A stretch of DNA of 64,000 bases, taken from assembly GCF_030656255.1 (NCBI RefSeq), contig NZ_JAUSOE010000036.1, forward strand, positions 1 to 64,000, read 5' to 3'. How positions within the stretch are numbered: position 1 is the first letter of the stretch; each line of letters opens with the position of its first letter. This document shows, in pieces, positions 29,320-39,406 of the stretch. This stretch comes from Brevundimonas sp. GTDB lineage: Bacteria; Pseudomonadota; Alphaproteobacteria; Caulobacterales; Caulobacteraceae. Under the pieces are notes generated by a model. The model searched no databases and was not told where the DNA came from. It worked only from the letters and a program-made list of their open reading frames with translations. Position numbers and translations under genes: made by a program.

Positions 29320-29715
29320 TCAGAAGTTGAAGATGGTCTCGAGCCGCACGCGGGGCTGGGTCCGGCCATTGGTTTCAGGCGCGCGGGCCGGGTCGGCTTC
29401 GCGCGATGCTACAGCGGCGGCGGCGCCGACGCGCAGACGGTCGTTCAAGCGGTAATAGGCGCCAGCCTCGACATCGCCCCAGTCGGTCTCGCGCCCGACC
29501 GGTTGGTTCAGATTGAAATCGAGACCCCACCGACCCTTGTCGTTCAGGCGCAGGCCACGTCGTTGTTGTGACGGGGCGTTGCGCTGGGCGGCCTGGGCTT
29601 CGGACAAGGTGACGCTGGGCGCGCGCGTGGTCGCTGCGTTCTGGGCAAGCGCCGGCGCAGCGACGGCGAGCGCCATCGTCGCAAAAATCACAGCCGAGAA
29701 ACCGCCGAAACGCAT
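29320..29715 (-). CDS. NtrZ-like periplasmic regulatory protein
   Basis: Signal peptide then GRWGLDFNLNQPVGRETDWGDVEAGAYYRLNDRLRVGAAAAVAS...RVRLETIFNF. Confidence 0.65.
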   Translation of the reverse strand: MRFGGFSAVIFATMALAVAAPALAQNAATTRAPSVTLSEAQAAQRNAPSQQRRGLRLNDKGRWGLDFNLNQPVGRETDWGDVEAGAYYRLNDRLRVGAAAAVASREADPARAPETNGRTQPRVRLETIFNF

Positions 29716-30086
29716 TCTGAACCCTTCGAACGTCCTTGATTTTGGACGTCCCTACCCTGAACCGACCCTAATATGGTCGTGGACGCCGCGATTAGACACC
29801 GGGGGTCCGCCCGGTCAACGCAACGTGGTCCGGATGTCGGGGTTCCGCTGCATTGTTGCAGTGCGATGTGGCTCAAGCGTCACGGGATTCGAGCCAAAAG
29901 AGGGGTTGCTGTCAGCGATCTGTCACGGAACGGCGCAACTCGTATCGGCGCAGGGCTGCACTTCGCCTTGTCATCGCCCCTTTTGCCCGTGTTATAGAGC
30001 CACGCAGCGGCGCGAACCTACGCGCGGTCCCCTGCGCGCGTGTGGGCGAGGGCCTTCACGTCCCTGAGTTTACGGAGACTTCCTTG

Positions 30087-30542
30087 ATGAGCCTCAACAA
30101 GGCCCTGGTTCGCGGCGTCGCCATCGCCCTGGTCTCGGGCGTCGCCCTGAGCGCCTGCTCGAGCATCCCCTTTGTCGGCGGCGGCGACAAGAAGGCCCCC
30201 AAGACGAACGTGCAGCAAGGCATTGGCGTCAACGGCTATCTGTGGCGCGCCTCGCTCGACACCCTCAGCTTCATGCCGTTGCTGACCGCTGATCCGTGGG
30301 GCGGCGTGATCAACTACGACTGGTACGCCAACCCCCAGACGCCGAACGAGCGCTTCAAGGCGACCGTCTTCATCCTGGACACCCGCCTGCGCGCCGACGC
30401 GTTGAACGTGACGGTGACCAAGGAAGTGAAGGGCGCGGACGGTCAATGGACCGCCGCTCCGGTCGCCGCCCAGACCGAGGCGGACCTGGAAAACGCCATT
30501 CTGACCAAGGCGCGCCAACTGAACCTGTCTAACGCAGGCTGA
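30087..30542 (+). CDS. DUF3576 domain lipoprotein-like protein
   Basis: Lipobox-like VALSACSS; GIGVNGYLWRASLDTLSFMPLLTADPWGGVINYDWYANPQTPNERFKATVFILD. Confidence 0.85.
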   Translation: MSLNKALVRGVAIALVSGVALSACSSIPFVGGGDKKAPKTNVQQGIGVNGYLWRASLDTLSFMPLLTADPWGGVINYDWYANPQTPNERFKATVFILDTRLRADALNVTVTKEVKGADGQWTAAPVAAQTEADLENAILTKARQLNLSNAG

Positions 30543-30552
30543 CTTTCTGGTT

Positions 30553-30664
30553 GGCGCTACCGCCCTTCGGGCTAGTTGAGCGCCGATTAGTCTGAGTTCG
30601 GTCGTCGTTGAGGCGATTAGAACTCATTTTTCTTGGGCGCTGTCGTCCTTCGGGCTAGTTGAGC
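30553..30664. repeat. Direct repeat GGCGCTnnCGyCCTTCGGGCTAGTTGAGC (copies at 30553-30581 and 30636-30664)
   Basis: Two near-identical 29-nt copies in the DUF3576-leuS intergenic region. Confidence 0.7.
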
Positions 30665-30687
30665 ACGGAGGGCGGCAGCGCCCTTTT
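30635..30687 (+). terminator. Probable terminator: GGGCGCTG ... CAGCGCCC followed by TTTT
   Basis: 8-bp stem 30635-30642/30676-30683 with T-run 30684-30687. Confidence 0.5.
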
Positions 30688-30703
30688 GACTTTCAGGACG
30701 ACC

Positions 30704-33253
30704 GTGGCCCGTTACGAACCCAAGACCGCCGAACCTCGCCAACAGGCCCGCTGGGCCGAGGCCTCCGCCTTCGTGACGAAGGACACCGGCCGGCCGAAAT
30801 ACTATGTGCTCGAGATGTTCCCCTATCCGTCGGGCAACATCCACATGGGACACGCCCGCAACTATGTGATGGGCGACGTGGTGGCGCGGTCCAAGCGCGC
30901 CCAGGGCTATGACGTCCTGCACCCGATGGGCTGGGACGCGTTCGGCATGCCGGCCGAGAACGCAGCCATGGAGCGCGGCATCCACCCCAAGGGCTGGACC
31001 TACGACAATATCGCCCAGATGCGCGACCAGCTGAAACTGCTGGGCCTGTCGCTGGACTGGTCGCGCGAGTTCGCGACCTGCGACCCGGAATACTACGGCA
31101 AGCAGCAGGCCTGGTTCCTGGAGCTGTATCGGCGCGGCCTGGTCTATCGCAAGGACGGGGTGGTCAACTGGGACCCGGTCGACAACACCGTCCTGGCCAA
31201 TGAACAGGTCATCGACGGGCGCGGCTGGCGCTCGGGCGCGGTGGTCGAGAAGCGCAAGCTGAACCAGTGGTTCCTGCGCATCACCGACTATGCCGACGAC
31301 CTGATCGACGGCCTGAAGACCCTGGACCGCTGGCCCGAGAAGGTCCGGCTGATGCAGGAGAACTGGATCGGTCGCTCCAAGGGTCTGCAGATGACCTGGG
31401 CTTTCGCAGGCCAGGCCCCTGCGGGCTACGAGTCCGGGGTCGAAATCTACACCACTCGGCCGGACACCTTGTTCGGCGCCAGTTTCCTGGGTCTGGCCCC
31501 CGATCACCCGATCTCGAAACAGCTGGCCGAGGCCGATCCGGCGGTCGCCGACTTCGTCGCCAAATGCCGCGCTGGCGGCACGTCTCAGGCCGATATCGAC
31601 CAGGCGGAAAAGATCGGCTGGGACACGGGCCTGAAGGCCGTCCATCCCTTCACCGGGGCCGAGGTCCCGGTCTGGATCGCCAACTTCATCCTGTCGGAAT
31701 ACGGCACCGGCGCGATCTTCGCCTGCCCGGCCCACGACCAGCGCGATCTCGACTTTGCCCGCAAGTACGGCCTGCCGGTGATCCCGGTGGTCCGCCCCGA
31801 GGGCGCCGGCGACGATTTCGCCGTCGGCGACGAGGCCTATACGGGCCCGGGCTCCATCTTCCATTCCGACTTCCTGGACGGCCTGGATATCGAGACCGCC
31901 AAGGCCGAGGCGATCCGCCGCGTCGAGGCGGCGGGTGCGGGCCAGGGCGCGACCATCTATCGTCTGCGCGACTGGGGCGTTTCGCGCCAGCGCTACTGGG
32001 GTTGCCCGATCCCGATCATTCACTGCCCATCCTGCGGGCCGGTGGAGGTTCCCGCCGACCAGCTGCCGGTGGTCCTGCCCGACGACGTCACCTTCGACGT
32101 ACCCGGCAATCCGCTGGACCGTCACCCCAGCTGGAAGCACGTCAAATGCCCGTCCTGCGGTCAGGACGCGACGCGCGAGACCGACACCCTGGACACCTTC
32201 GTGGACTCCAGCTGGTATTTCGCCCGTTTCACCGACCCGACGGCGGCCGAACCGATCAATACCGAGGCGGCGAACCGCTGGCTGGCGGTGGATCAGTATA
32301 TCGGCGGGGTCGAACACGCGGTGCTGCACCTGCTGTACGCCCGCTTCATCACCCGCGCCCTGTCCGACGCCGGCATGCTGTCGGTGAAGGAGCCGTTCGC
32401 GGGCCTGTTCACCCAAGGCATGGTGGTTCACGAGACCTATCGTCGTGAGAACGGCCAGTGGGTCGAGCCCACCGACGTCGAGCTGACCAATGCTGACGGC
32501 GTCCGCTCCGCGCGCCAGCTGTCGACCGGCGAGGCCCTGGTCATCGGCGACATCGAGAAGATGTCCAAGTCCAAGAAGAACGTCGTCGCCCCCCAGGAAA
32601 TCCTGGAATCGCATGGTGTGGACGCCGGTCGCCTGTTCGTCCTGTCCGACAGCCCGCCCGAACGGGACGTGCAATGGACCCCCGGCGGGGTCGAGGGCGC
32701 CAGCCGGTTCGTGCAGCGCACCTGGACCCTGTTTGATGCCTATGACGCCGGCTTCGCCGGCGAGGACAAGGCCAACGCCGAGCTGCTGCGCGAGACGCAC
32801 AAGGCGATCAAGGCCGTGTCCGAAGGGGTCGAGGGCTTCCGCTTCAACTCGGCCATCGCCAAGCTGTACGCCTTTGTCGCCACCGTCCGCGACAGCGCTC
32901 AGGCCGGCGGCGACGCCAAGCGCCAGGCCCTATCGGCCCTGGCCCGCCTGATCGCCCCCTTCACCCCGCACCTGGCCGAGGAATGCTGGACCCAGCTGGG
33001 CGAGGACGGGATGGTTCTGGACGCGCCGTGGCCGGTGTGGGACGCTGCGCTCGCGGCCGACGACGAGGTGGTCCTGCCCATCCAGATCAACGGCAAGCGT
33101 CGCGCGGAAATCCGCGTACCGCGCGGCATGGAGCCCGCCGAGGTCGAGGCCATGGTGTTGGCCGACGAGACTGTGCAGGCGCGGCTGGAGGGTCTGAGCG
33201 TGAAGAAGATCGTCGTGGTCAAGGACCGGATCGTCAATCTGGTGGCCGGCTGA
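30704..33253 (+). CDS. leuS: Leucyl-tRNA synthetase (probable GTG start at 30704)
   Basis: [26 protein letters not shown] (HIGH region), [10 protein letters not shown] (KMSKS). Confidence 0.96.
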   Translation: MARYEPKTAEPRQQARWAEASAFVTKDTGRPKYYVLEMFPYPSGNIHMGHARNYVMGDVVARSKRAQGYDVLHPMGWDAFGMPAENAAMERGIHPKGWTYDNIAQMRDQLKLLGLSLDWSREFATCDPEYYGKQQAWFLELYRRGLVYRKDGVVNWDPVDNTVLANEQVIDGRGWRSGAVVEKRKLNQWFLRITDYADDLIDGLKTLDRWPEKVRLMQENWIGRSKGLQMTWAFAGQAPAGYESGVEIYTTRPDTLFGASFLGLAPDHPISKQLAEADPAVADFVAKCRAGGTSQADIDQAEKIGWDTGLKAVHPFTGAEVPVWIANFILSEYGTGAIFACPAHDQRDLDFARKYGLPVIPVVRPEGAGDDFAVGDEAYTGPGSIFHSDFLDGLDIETAKAEAIRRVEAAGAGQGATIYRLRDWGVSRQRYWGCPIPIIHCPSCGPVEVPADQLPVVLPDDVTFDVPGNPLDRHPSWKHVKCPSCGQDATRETDTLDTFVDSSWYFARFTDPTAAEPINTEAANRWLAVDQYIGGVEHAVLHLLYARFITRALSDAGMLSVKEPFAGLFTQGMVVHETYRRENGQWVEPTDVELTNADGVRSARQLSTGEALVIGDIEKMSKSKKNVVAPQEILESHGVDAGRLFVLSDSPPERDVQWTPGGVEGASRFVQRTWTLFDAYDAGFAGEDKANAELLRETHKAIKAVSEGVEGFRFNSAIAKLYAFVATVRDSAQAGGDAKRQALSALARLIAPFTPHLAEECWTQLGEDGMVLDAPWPVWDAALAADDEVVLPIQINGKRRAEIRVPRGMEPAEVEAMVLADETVQARLEGLSVKKIVVVKDRIVNLVAG

Positions 33254-33732
33254 TGCGCGGTGCAGCGGTTATTGCGGTCATAGGCGCGCTGGCGGTCTCC
33301 GCGTGCGGCTTCACCCCCATGTACGCCGAGCCGGCTGTGGGCTCGCCCCTGCGCCGGATCGCCGTCTCGGCCCAGGATGACCGACTGGGCTATCGGCTGC
33401 GCGAGCAGCTGGAGGACGCCCTGGGCTGGGATCGGTCGGCGACACCCCTTTATCGCCTGACGACCCAGGTGGAACAGGAACGGCGCTCGCTGGGACGGCG
33501 GATCGACGATACCGCCACCCGTTATGAGTTAACCGTCAAGGCCAGCTGGACCCTGACGCCCGCCGCCGGCGGGACGCCCGCCACGGGTGTGCAGACCGTC
33601 ACCACCACCTACGCTGCCGCCGACCAACCCTACGCCGCCATCGCCGCCCAGCAGGACGGCGAGGAACGCGCGGCGTCGGAACTGGCCCGCCGGATCCGGC
33701 TGGACCTGATGCAGGCGCTGTCGAACCAGTGA
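33253..33732 (+). CDS. lptE: LPS assembly lipoprotein LptE
   Basis: ALAVSACGFTPMYAEP lipobox and LptE-like sequence; upstream of holA. Confidence 0.85.
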   Translation: MRGAAVIAVIGALAVSACGFTPMYAEPAVGSPLRRIAVSAQDDRLGYRLREQLEDALGWDRSATPLYRLTTQVEQERRSLGRRIDDTATRYELTVKASWTLTPAAGGTPATGVQTVTTTYAAADQPYAAIAAQQDGEERAASELARRIRLDLMQALSNQ

Positions 33733-34781
33733 TCCTCGCCAAACGCCCTGAGATCGATCGCTTTCTGAAGGCGCCCGATCCGGCCATCCGGGCGGCGGTG
33801 ATCCACGGCAAGGACCGGTCGGGCGTCGCCGAGCGGGCCGAGGTCCTGTGTCGCGCGATCACGCCGGATCTGAACGACCCCTTCAATGTCACCGTCCTCA
33901 CCGACAGCGACATCGACAGCGACGAAAGCAAGCTGGAAGAGGCCCTGACGGCCATGTCCCTGATGGGCGGGCGTCGTCTGGTGCGGATCCGCCTGTCGAC
34001 GCTGAAGCCCGGCGTGGACAAGGCTGTGGCCGCGGCCGTTAAGATTCATGCCGAAGGCGGTTATAATCCCGACGCCATGCTGGTGGTCGAGGCCGACCAA
34101 CTGGGCCGCGAATCCGTCCTGCGCAAGACCGCAGAAAAGGAAAACGGAGCCGTCGGCATCGTCTGCTACGAAGACGAGACAGGCGACGTAGCCCGCATGG
34201 TCCGCGAGGCCCTAGCCATCGACAAGGTGGGGCTGACGGCGGACGCCCTGGACCGGTTTGTCGGCCGACTGCCGCGCGAGCGGGGCCTGATGCGCCAGGA
34301 GATCGAGCGTCTGGCCCTGTTCATCGGCCCCGGCTCGGGCCGGACTATCGACGTAGAAGAACTGGAACAGCATCTGGGCGTCGAGCCTGACGCCTCCCTG
34401 TCCGACGCCGCGCTTCAGGCCTTCGGGGCCCGGCCCGGTCCCGCTCAGGCGGGTCTCAGGAGGGCCTTCGCCGAGGGGGAATCCTCGGTCCTGGCCGTGC
34501 GGTCCGCCGCCTTGCATCTGGGGCGGCTGCGGCGGATCAATATCCTGCAGACCAATGGCGCAGGCGCCAAGGAGGCGGCCAAGGCCGCCGGCGTGTTCTG
34601 GAAGCAGGAGGCGGAAATGCTGCGTCAGGCCCGCGCCTGGCGCCTGGAGGCGCTGGACGAGGTGCTGGACAGCATCAATACCGCTGACGTCGCCACCAAG
34701 ACGACAGGCATGCCGGATCAGCTGATCGCCGAACGCCTGCTGCTGGAAATCGCCGGCCGCGCGCGCAGGCTCGGTCTTTAA
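33729..34781 (+). CDS. holA: DNA polymerase III delta subunit
   Basis: GTG start overlapping the lptE stop; FLKAPDPAIRAAVIHGKDRSGVAERAE, LMGGRRLVRIR, LPRERGLMRQEIERLALF. Confidence 0.92.
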   Translation: MILAKRPEIDRFLKAPDPAIRAAVIHGKDRSGVAERAEVLCRAITPDLNDPFNVTVLTDSDIDSDESKLEEALTAMSLMGGRRLVRIRLSTLKPGVDKAVAAAVKIHAEGGYNPDAMLVVEADQLGRESVLRKTAEKENGAVGIVCYEDETGDVARMVREALAIDKVGLTADALDRFVGRLPRERGLMRQEIERLALFIGPGSGRTIDVEELEQHLGVEPDASLSDAALQAFGARPGPAQAGLRRAFAEGESSVLAVRSAALHLGRLRRINILQTNGAGAKEAAKAAGVFWKQEAEMLRQARAWRLEALDEVLDSINTADVATKTTGMPDQLIAERLLLEIAGRARRLGL

Positions 34782-34818
34782 CGGCCTTCCTCCCCTGAAA
34801 GGGGGGAGAAAGGCAGTC

Positions 34819-35001
34819 TCAGCCCCGCTTCGACGCCTTGCGGAAAGCCGGTTGGGCCATGGCGACATTCCGCGCCGAGACGCTCTTTTCCTCAGCCTTG
34901 GCGCCGGCCTGGGCTTTAAAGCCATGACCCGCCTTGGCCTTCTTGGCGGCGAGGGCCTGTTTCAGATTGTCGGCGGCGGAGGGGGTGGTTTCGTCGGTCA
35001 T
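34819..35001 (-). CDS. Small basic hypothetical protein (60 aa)
   Basis: MTDETTPSAADNLKQALAAKKAKAGHGFKAQAGAKAEEKSVSARNVAMAQPAFRKASKRG; sits in the only non-coding gap, no competing ORF preferred. Confidence 0.55.
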   Translation of the reverse strand: MTDETTPSAADNLKQALAAKKAKAGHGFKAQAGAKAEEKSVSARNVAMAQPAFRKASKRG

Positions 35002-35041
35002 GGACTGATCCTAGCACGTCCTCACCGATGAGTCTGGCGTC

Positions 35042-35923
35042 TCAGGCGCGCATCAAACGCCTGCACAGGTCATCCAGCTGTTCCAGCGAGCCATAGCGGA
35101 TCGTCAGCTCGCCCTTGCCGCTGCGGTCGTTCAGCTGGACATTCAGGCCCAGAGCGTCGGCCAGATCCTGTTGCAGGGCGGCGACATCGGCCGCCCCCTC
35201 CCCGCTTTCGACCGGCTTGGGCTTGACCGGTTTGGGGCCTTCCGCCGCGCGCCGCGCCAGGGCCTCGACCTGACGAACGTTCAGGCCTTCGTTGTAGGCC
35301 TGTTCAGCCAGCGCGGGGGCATTGGGCGCGGTGATCAGGGCGCGGGCGTGACCGGCCGTCAGCTTGCCGTTGCGAACGTACCAGAGCACTTCTTCCGGCA
35401 GCTGCAGCAGGCGCAGGGTGTTGGCGATGTGACTGCGGCTCTTGCCGACAATGCCCGCCACCTGGTCCTGGGTACGGCCGAACCGCTCCATCAGCACGCG
35501 ATAGGCGTCGGCCTCCTCCAGCGGATTCAGGTCGGCGCGCTGGACGTTTTCGATGATGGCGACTTCGAACACCTCGACGTCGTCCATCTCGTGGACGACG
35601 ATCGGCACCTCGGTCAGGCGCGCCGCCTGAGACGCGCGCCAGCGGCGCTCGCCGGCGATGATCTGCCAGACCCCGTCCTCGCCAGGCTGCGACCGGACCA
35701 GGATCGGTTGCAGCACGCCCTTGTCGCGGATCGAGGCCGTCAGTTCTTCCAGATGTTCCTGGGTGAAGATCTTCCGTGGCTGATCGGGATTGGGCTTGAG
35801 GCTCTCGATCGGCACGCGTTGAACGCCTGACGGCAGGGTCGCGCCCGCCGCCGTCGGCGCCTCGACGGCCTCGCCCATCAGGGCGGACAGACCGCGTCCA
35901 AGACCTCTTTGTCGTTCAGCCAA
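35042..35923 (-). CDS. parB: Chromosome partitioning protein ParB
   Basis: RQRGLGRGLSALMGE, NPDQPRKIFTQEHLEELTASIRDKGVLQPILVR, AGERRWRASQAA, GKSRSHIANTLRLLQLP. Confidence 0.97.
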   Translation of the reverse strand: MAERQRGLGRGLSALMGEAVEAPTAAGATLPSGVQRVPIESLKPNPDQPRKIFTQEHLEELTASIRDKGVLQPILVRSQPGEDGVWQIIAGERRWRASQAARLTEVPIVVHEMDDVEVFEVAIIENVQRADLNPLEEADAYRVLMERFGRTQDQVAGIVGKSRSHIANTLRLLQLPEEVLWYVRNGKLTAGHARALITAPNAPALAEQAYNEGLNVRQVEALARRAAEGPKPVKPKPVESGEGAADVAALQQDLADALGLNVQLNDRSGKGELTIRYGSLEQLDDLCRRLMRA

Positions 35924-35974
35924 GATACTGTTCCGTTTCTTCTTCTAATACTCGTGGACCGTTTCGGGCCCGAC

Positions 35975-36805
35975 TCAGGCGGCCAGTTTCAGCCGCTGGC
36001 GTTCGCGCTTCACCACTTCCTTGGCCAGGCGCAGATAGGCCTGGCTGCCCGCACATTTCAGATCATAAATCAGGGCCGGCTTGCCGAACGAGGGCGCTTC
36101 GGCCACGCGGACATTGCGAGGGATGACGCTGTCATAAACCTTGTCGCCGAAATGGGCCCGGACATCATTGGCCACCTGGCCTGAAAGGGCGCTGCGGCGA
36201 TCATACATGGTCAGGACCAGGCCCTGGATTTCCAGCGCAGGGTTCAGGCTTTGCTTGACCATGTCTATGGTCCGCATCAGCTGGCTCAGGCCCTCTAGAG
36301 CAAAGAATTCGCACTGAAGCGGCACCAGAACCGCATCCGCGGCCGCCATGGCGTTCAGCGTCAGCAGGTTCAGGGAGGGCGGACAGTCGATCAGCACATA
36401 GTCATACGCGGTAGGGCCGTCGTCATGCGCCCGCAAGGCGTCGCGCAAGCGATAGGAGCGGCGATCGGCCTGGCTCAATTCGATCTCAACGCCGGACATG
36501 TCGGCGTCGGACGGCACGATCCACAGGCCGGGCACCGTCGTCTGAACCGCAGCATCATCGACCGAGCGCTGATCGACAACGACATCATAAATGGTGACGC
36601 GGCGTGTTTCACGTGGAACACCCAGACCGGTCGAGGCATTGCCCTGCGGGTCCATATCTACGATCAGGACACGCTTGCCGATGGCGGCCAGGGCGGTGCC
36701 GAGATTGATGGCGGTCGTGGTCTTGCCCACCCCGCCTTTCTGGTTGGAGACGGCAAGAACGCGGGCAGGCAGTTTGCTAGTGCTGGGGGCGGGCACGTCG
36801 AACAC
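35975..36805 (-). CDS. parA: Chromosome partitioning ATPase ParA
   Basis: VLAVSNQKGGVGKTTTAINLGTAL deviant Walker A; VLIVDMDPQGNASTGLG; LIDCPPSLNLLTLNA. Confidence 0.97.
   Translation of the reverse strand: MFDVPAPSTSKLPARVLAVSNQKGGVGKTTTAINLGTALAAIGKRVLIVDMDPQGNASTGLGVPRETRRVTIYDVVVDQRSVDDAAVQTTVPGLWIVPSDADMSGVEIELSQADRRSYRLRDALRAHDDGPTAYDYVLIDCPPSLNLLTLNAMAAADAVLVPLQCEFFALEGLSQLMRTIDMVKQSLNPALEIQGLVLTMYDRRSALSGQVANDVRAHFGDKVYDSVIPRNVRVAEAPSFGKPALIYDLKCAGSQAYLRLAKEVVKRERQRLKLAA
36605..36620. promoter_or_regulatory. parS: parS-like site TGTTTCACGTGGAACA (inside parA)
   Basis: 15/16 match to TGTTTCACGTGAAACA. Confidence 0.85.
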
Positions 36806-37409
36806 TCCGGACTGTCACGATGCGGCCGCGCGGGTCGCTTTGCGACGGGGCCAGTTCAGCCTCGAGATGCCAGGATTTCCGCGCTTCAATCAACTCGGAT
36901 TCGGCCTTCTCCCCCTTCAGGAACAGACCTTGTGCACCCCTTTGGAAGTAGGGCTGTGCATAACCTAGCAATCGCTCCATCGGGGCGACGGCGCGCGCGG
37001 TGACGATATCGCATTTGACCGTCTGCTCCTCCGCCCGCCCATTAATGACCGTCGCCGGCAGGTCCATGGCGTCGACGATTTCCTGCAAGAACCGGCAGCG
37101 TTTACCCAGGCTGTCGATCAACCAGACATGCGCCCCAATCCTGTCTTTCAACAGAATGGCCAGGACGACGCCCGGGAAGCCGGCGCCCGCGCCCAGGTCG
37201 GCCCAGGTGAGAGCCTCAGGCGCATGAGCCAAAAGCTGGGCGCTGTCCCAGGCATGCCGGTTCCAGAAGTCCGGCAGACTGTCGGGACCCACCAGATTCA
37301 TCACCGAATTGGCCTCGCCCAGCCGGATTCGAAAATCCTCCAGGTCCGCCATCTGCTGAGGGGTCGCACCGGCCTTGATCTGAAAGGCGGTCTTTTCGGC
37401 ATCCAACAT
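36777..37409 (-). CDS. rsmG: 16S rRNA (guanine527-N7)-methyltransferase
   Basis: NRHAWDSAQLL, TWADLGAGAGFPGVVLAILL, DSLGKRCRFLQEI, VTARAVAPMERLL. Confidence 0.95.
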   Translation of the reverse strand: MLDAEKTAFQIKAGATPQQMADLEDFRIRLGEANSVMNLVGPDSLPDFWNRHAWDSAQLLAHAPEALTWADLGAGAGFPGVVLAILLKDRIGAHVWLIDSLGKRCRFLQEIVDAMDLPATVINGRAEEQTVKCDIVTARAVAPMERLLGYAQPYFQRGAQGLFLKGEKAESELIEARKSWHLEAELAPSQSDPRGRIVTVRSVRRARPQH

Positions 37410-39301
37410 CAGGCGGCGACCCCGCCTTGAACCGAGGGCTTCGGCGCCTTCTTCACATGCGCAAGTAGGGCGGTCAGGGCGCCGGGGGTCATGCCTTCGA
37501 TCCGCCCCGCCTGGCCCAGGGTACGGGGCTGAACCCTCGACAGTTTTTCCTTCACCTCGTTCGACAGGCTGCCGATGGCGGCATAGTCGAGATTCGAGGG
37601 CAACAACAGGCCCTCCTCGGTTCTCAGGGCTTCGGCGTCTACCGACTGACGATCCAGGTAGTTGGCGTAGCCGGCGTCGATCTCCACCTGCTCGCGCACC
37701 TCGGCGTCCCAGTCGGCAATGACAGGATAGGCCTTAACGAAATGATCCAGGCTCACATCCGGGAAAGCCAGCAGCTCCCGCATGGAACGCCGCCGGCCGT
37801 CTGCGTTCACCGGAATGCCCAGCGCATTGGCCTCCTTGGGCGTGAACAGGGTTTCACGTGAAACAAGACCGGCCTCGGACAGTTTTTGGGCCTTAATCTC
37901 AAACCGGCTCCGACGCTCCGACCCCACGATCCCCAGCTCTATCGCCAGCGGCGTCAGCCGCTGGTCTGCATTGTCGGCCCTCAAGGTCAGCCGATATTCC
38001 GCTCGGCTGGTAAACATCCGATAGGGCTCCGTCACCCCCCGAGTCACCAGATCGTCGATCATCACCCCGATATAGGCCTGGTCACGCCCCAGGATCACCG
38101 GCGCGCGGCCACCCGCCGTTCGCGCCGCATTCAGGCCAGCCATCAAACCCTGGGCCGCAGCCTCCTCGTAACCCGTGGTGCCATTGATCTGGCCGGCCAG
38201 GTACAGGCCGGGGCGCTTCTTGACCTCAAGTGCCGGGCTCAGTTCTCGCGGGTCGACGTAGTCGTATTCGATGGCGTAGCCGTAGCGGAACACCTCGACC
38301 GCCTCCAGCCCAGGTATGGTGCGGAGAAACGCCAGCTGGGTCGGCTCCGACACGGAGGTCGAGATACCGTTCGGATAGACGGTGGGATCATCCAGACCTT
38401 CCGGCTCCAGGAAGATCTGATGGCTGGTCTTATCGGCGAACCGTACGACCTTGTCCTCGATCGACGGGCAATAGCGAGGGCCCCGGCCTGACAGCTTGCC
38501 GCCATAGGCCGCGCTCTCACCCAGGTTCTCGGCGATGATGCGGTGGGTTTCCTCGGTCGTATGGGTCACGCCACAGGCGATCTGCGGCACGGTGATTGCG
38601 TCCGTCATGAAGGAGAAGGCGGAAGGCGTCTCGTCCGCCTGCTGCATCTCCAACCGATCCCAGGCGATGGTTCGTCCATCCAGCCGCGCTGGGGTGCCGG
38701 TCTTTAGACGTCCCATCATCAGATCGGCCGCATGAAGATCAGCGGCCAAACCCGTCGAGGGATCCTCGCCATGACGGCCGGCCGCAATCCTTTCGTCGCC
38801 ACGATGAATGACGCCGTTCAGGAAGGTGCCGGTCGTCAGGACCACGGCGCCCGCCCTGATCTTCTCCCCTGCCCCCGTCGTCACGCCAACCACGCGGTCG
38901 CCGTCGAGGATCAAGCCCTCGGCCGTGCCCGCCCTCAGGCTCAGGTTCGGCGTCTGGGCCAACTCCGCCTGCATGGACTCGCGATACAGGCGGCGGTCGA
39001 TCTGACTTCGGGGGCCGCGCACGGCTGCGCCTTTGGATCGATTCAACAGTCGGAACTGGATACCTGAAACATCGGCCAGCCGCCCCATAATCCCGTCCAG
39101 CGCATCGATCTCACGCACCAGATGGCCCTTGCCCAGGCCGCCAATGGCGGGATTGCACGACATCTCGCCAACGGTTTCGAGCTTCTGGGTCAACAACAGG
39201 GTGCGCGCGCCAGCACGGGCCGAAGCGGCTGCGGCTTCACAGCCGGCGTGACCGCCGCCAATGACGACGACGTCGTAGGAAATCTCGATTGGGGGGTTCA
39301 T
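37409..39301 (-). CDS. mnmG: tRNA uridine-5-carboxymethylaminomethyl modification enzyme MnmG (GidA)
   Basis: [76 protein letters not shown]. Confidence 0.97.
   Translation of the reverse strand: MNPPIEISYDVVVIGGGHAGCEAAAASARAGARTLLLTQKLETVGEMSCNPAIGGLGKGHLVREIDALDGIMGRLADVSGIQFRLLNRSKGAAVRGPRSQIDRRLYRESMQAELAQTPNLSLRAGTAEGLILDGDRVVGVTTGAGEKIRAGAVVLTTGTFLNGVIHRGDERIAAGRHGEDPSTGLAADLHAADLMMGRLKTGTPARLDGRTIAWDRLEMQQADETPSAFSFMTDAITVPQIACGVTHTTEETHRIIAENLGESAAYGGKLSGRGPRYCPSIEDKVVRFADKTSHQIFLEPEGLDDPTVYPNGISTSVSEPTQLAFLRTIPGLEAVEVFRYGYAIEYDYVDPRELSPALEVKKRPGLYLAGQINGTTGYEEAAAQGLMAGLNAARTAGGRAPVILGRDQAYIGVMIDDLVTRGVTEPYRMFTSRAEYRLTLRADNADQRLTPLAIELGIVGSERRSRFEIKAQKLSEAGLVSRETLFTPKEANALGIPVNADGRRRSMRELLAFPDVSLDHFVKAYPVIADWDAEVREQVEIDAGYANYLDRQSVDAEALRTEEGLLLPSNLDYAAIGSLSNEVKEKLSRVQPRTLGQAGRIEGMTPGALTALLAHVKKAPKPSVQGGVAA
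37850..37865. promoter_or_regulatory. parS: parS-like site GGTTTCACGTGAAACA (inside mnmG)
   Basis: Perfect 14-bp core GTTTCACGTGAAAC at 37851-37864. Confidence 0.85.
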
Positions 39302-39384
39302 CCCCGCCACATAGTCCAGATGGACGGTTTTCGCTATACCGCACACCGCGGCATCGCTTCGAAGATCGGTGGTATTACCTAAGG

Positions 39385-39400
39385 TGTTTCACGTGAAACA
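39385..39400. promoter_or_regulatory. parS: Perfect parS TGTTTCACGTGAAACA between mnmG and mnmE
   Basis: 16/16 palindrome. Confidence 0.95.
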
Positions 39401-39406
39401 CCGGTA

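Noticed and set aside
30617-32800. 727-aa antisense ORF opposite leuS
   Set aside because: High-GC codon-position artefact; the leuS frame has clear family motifs and the antisense protein is low-complexity H/Q/R/G-rich with no recognisable domain.
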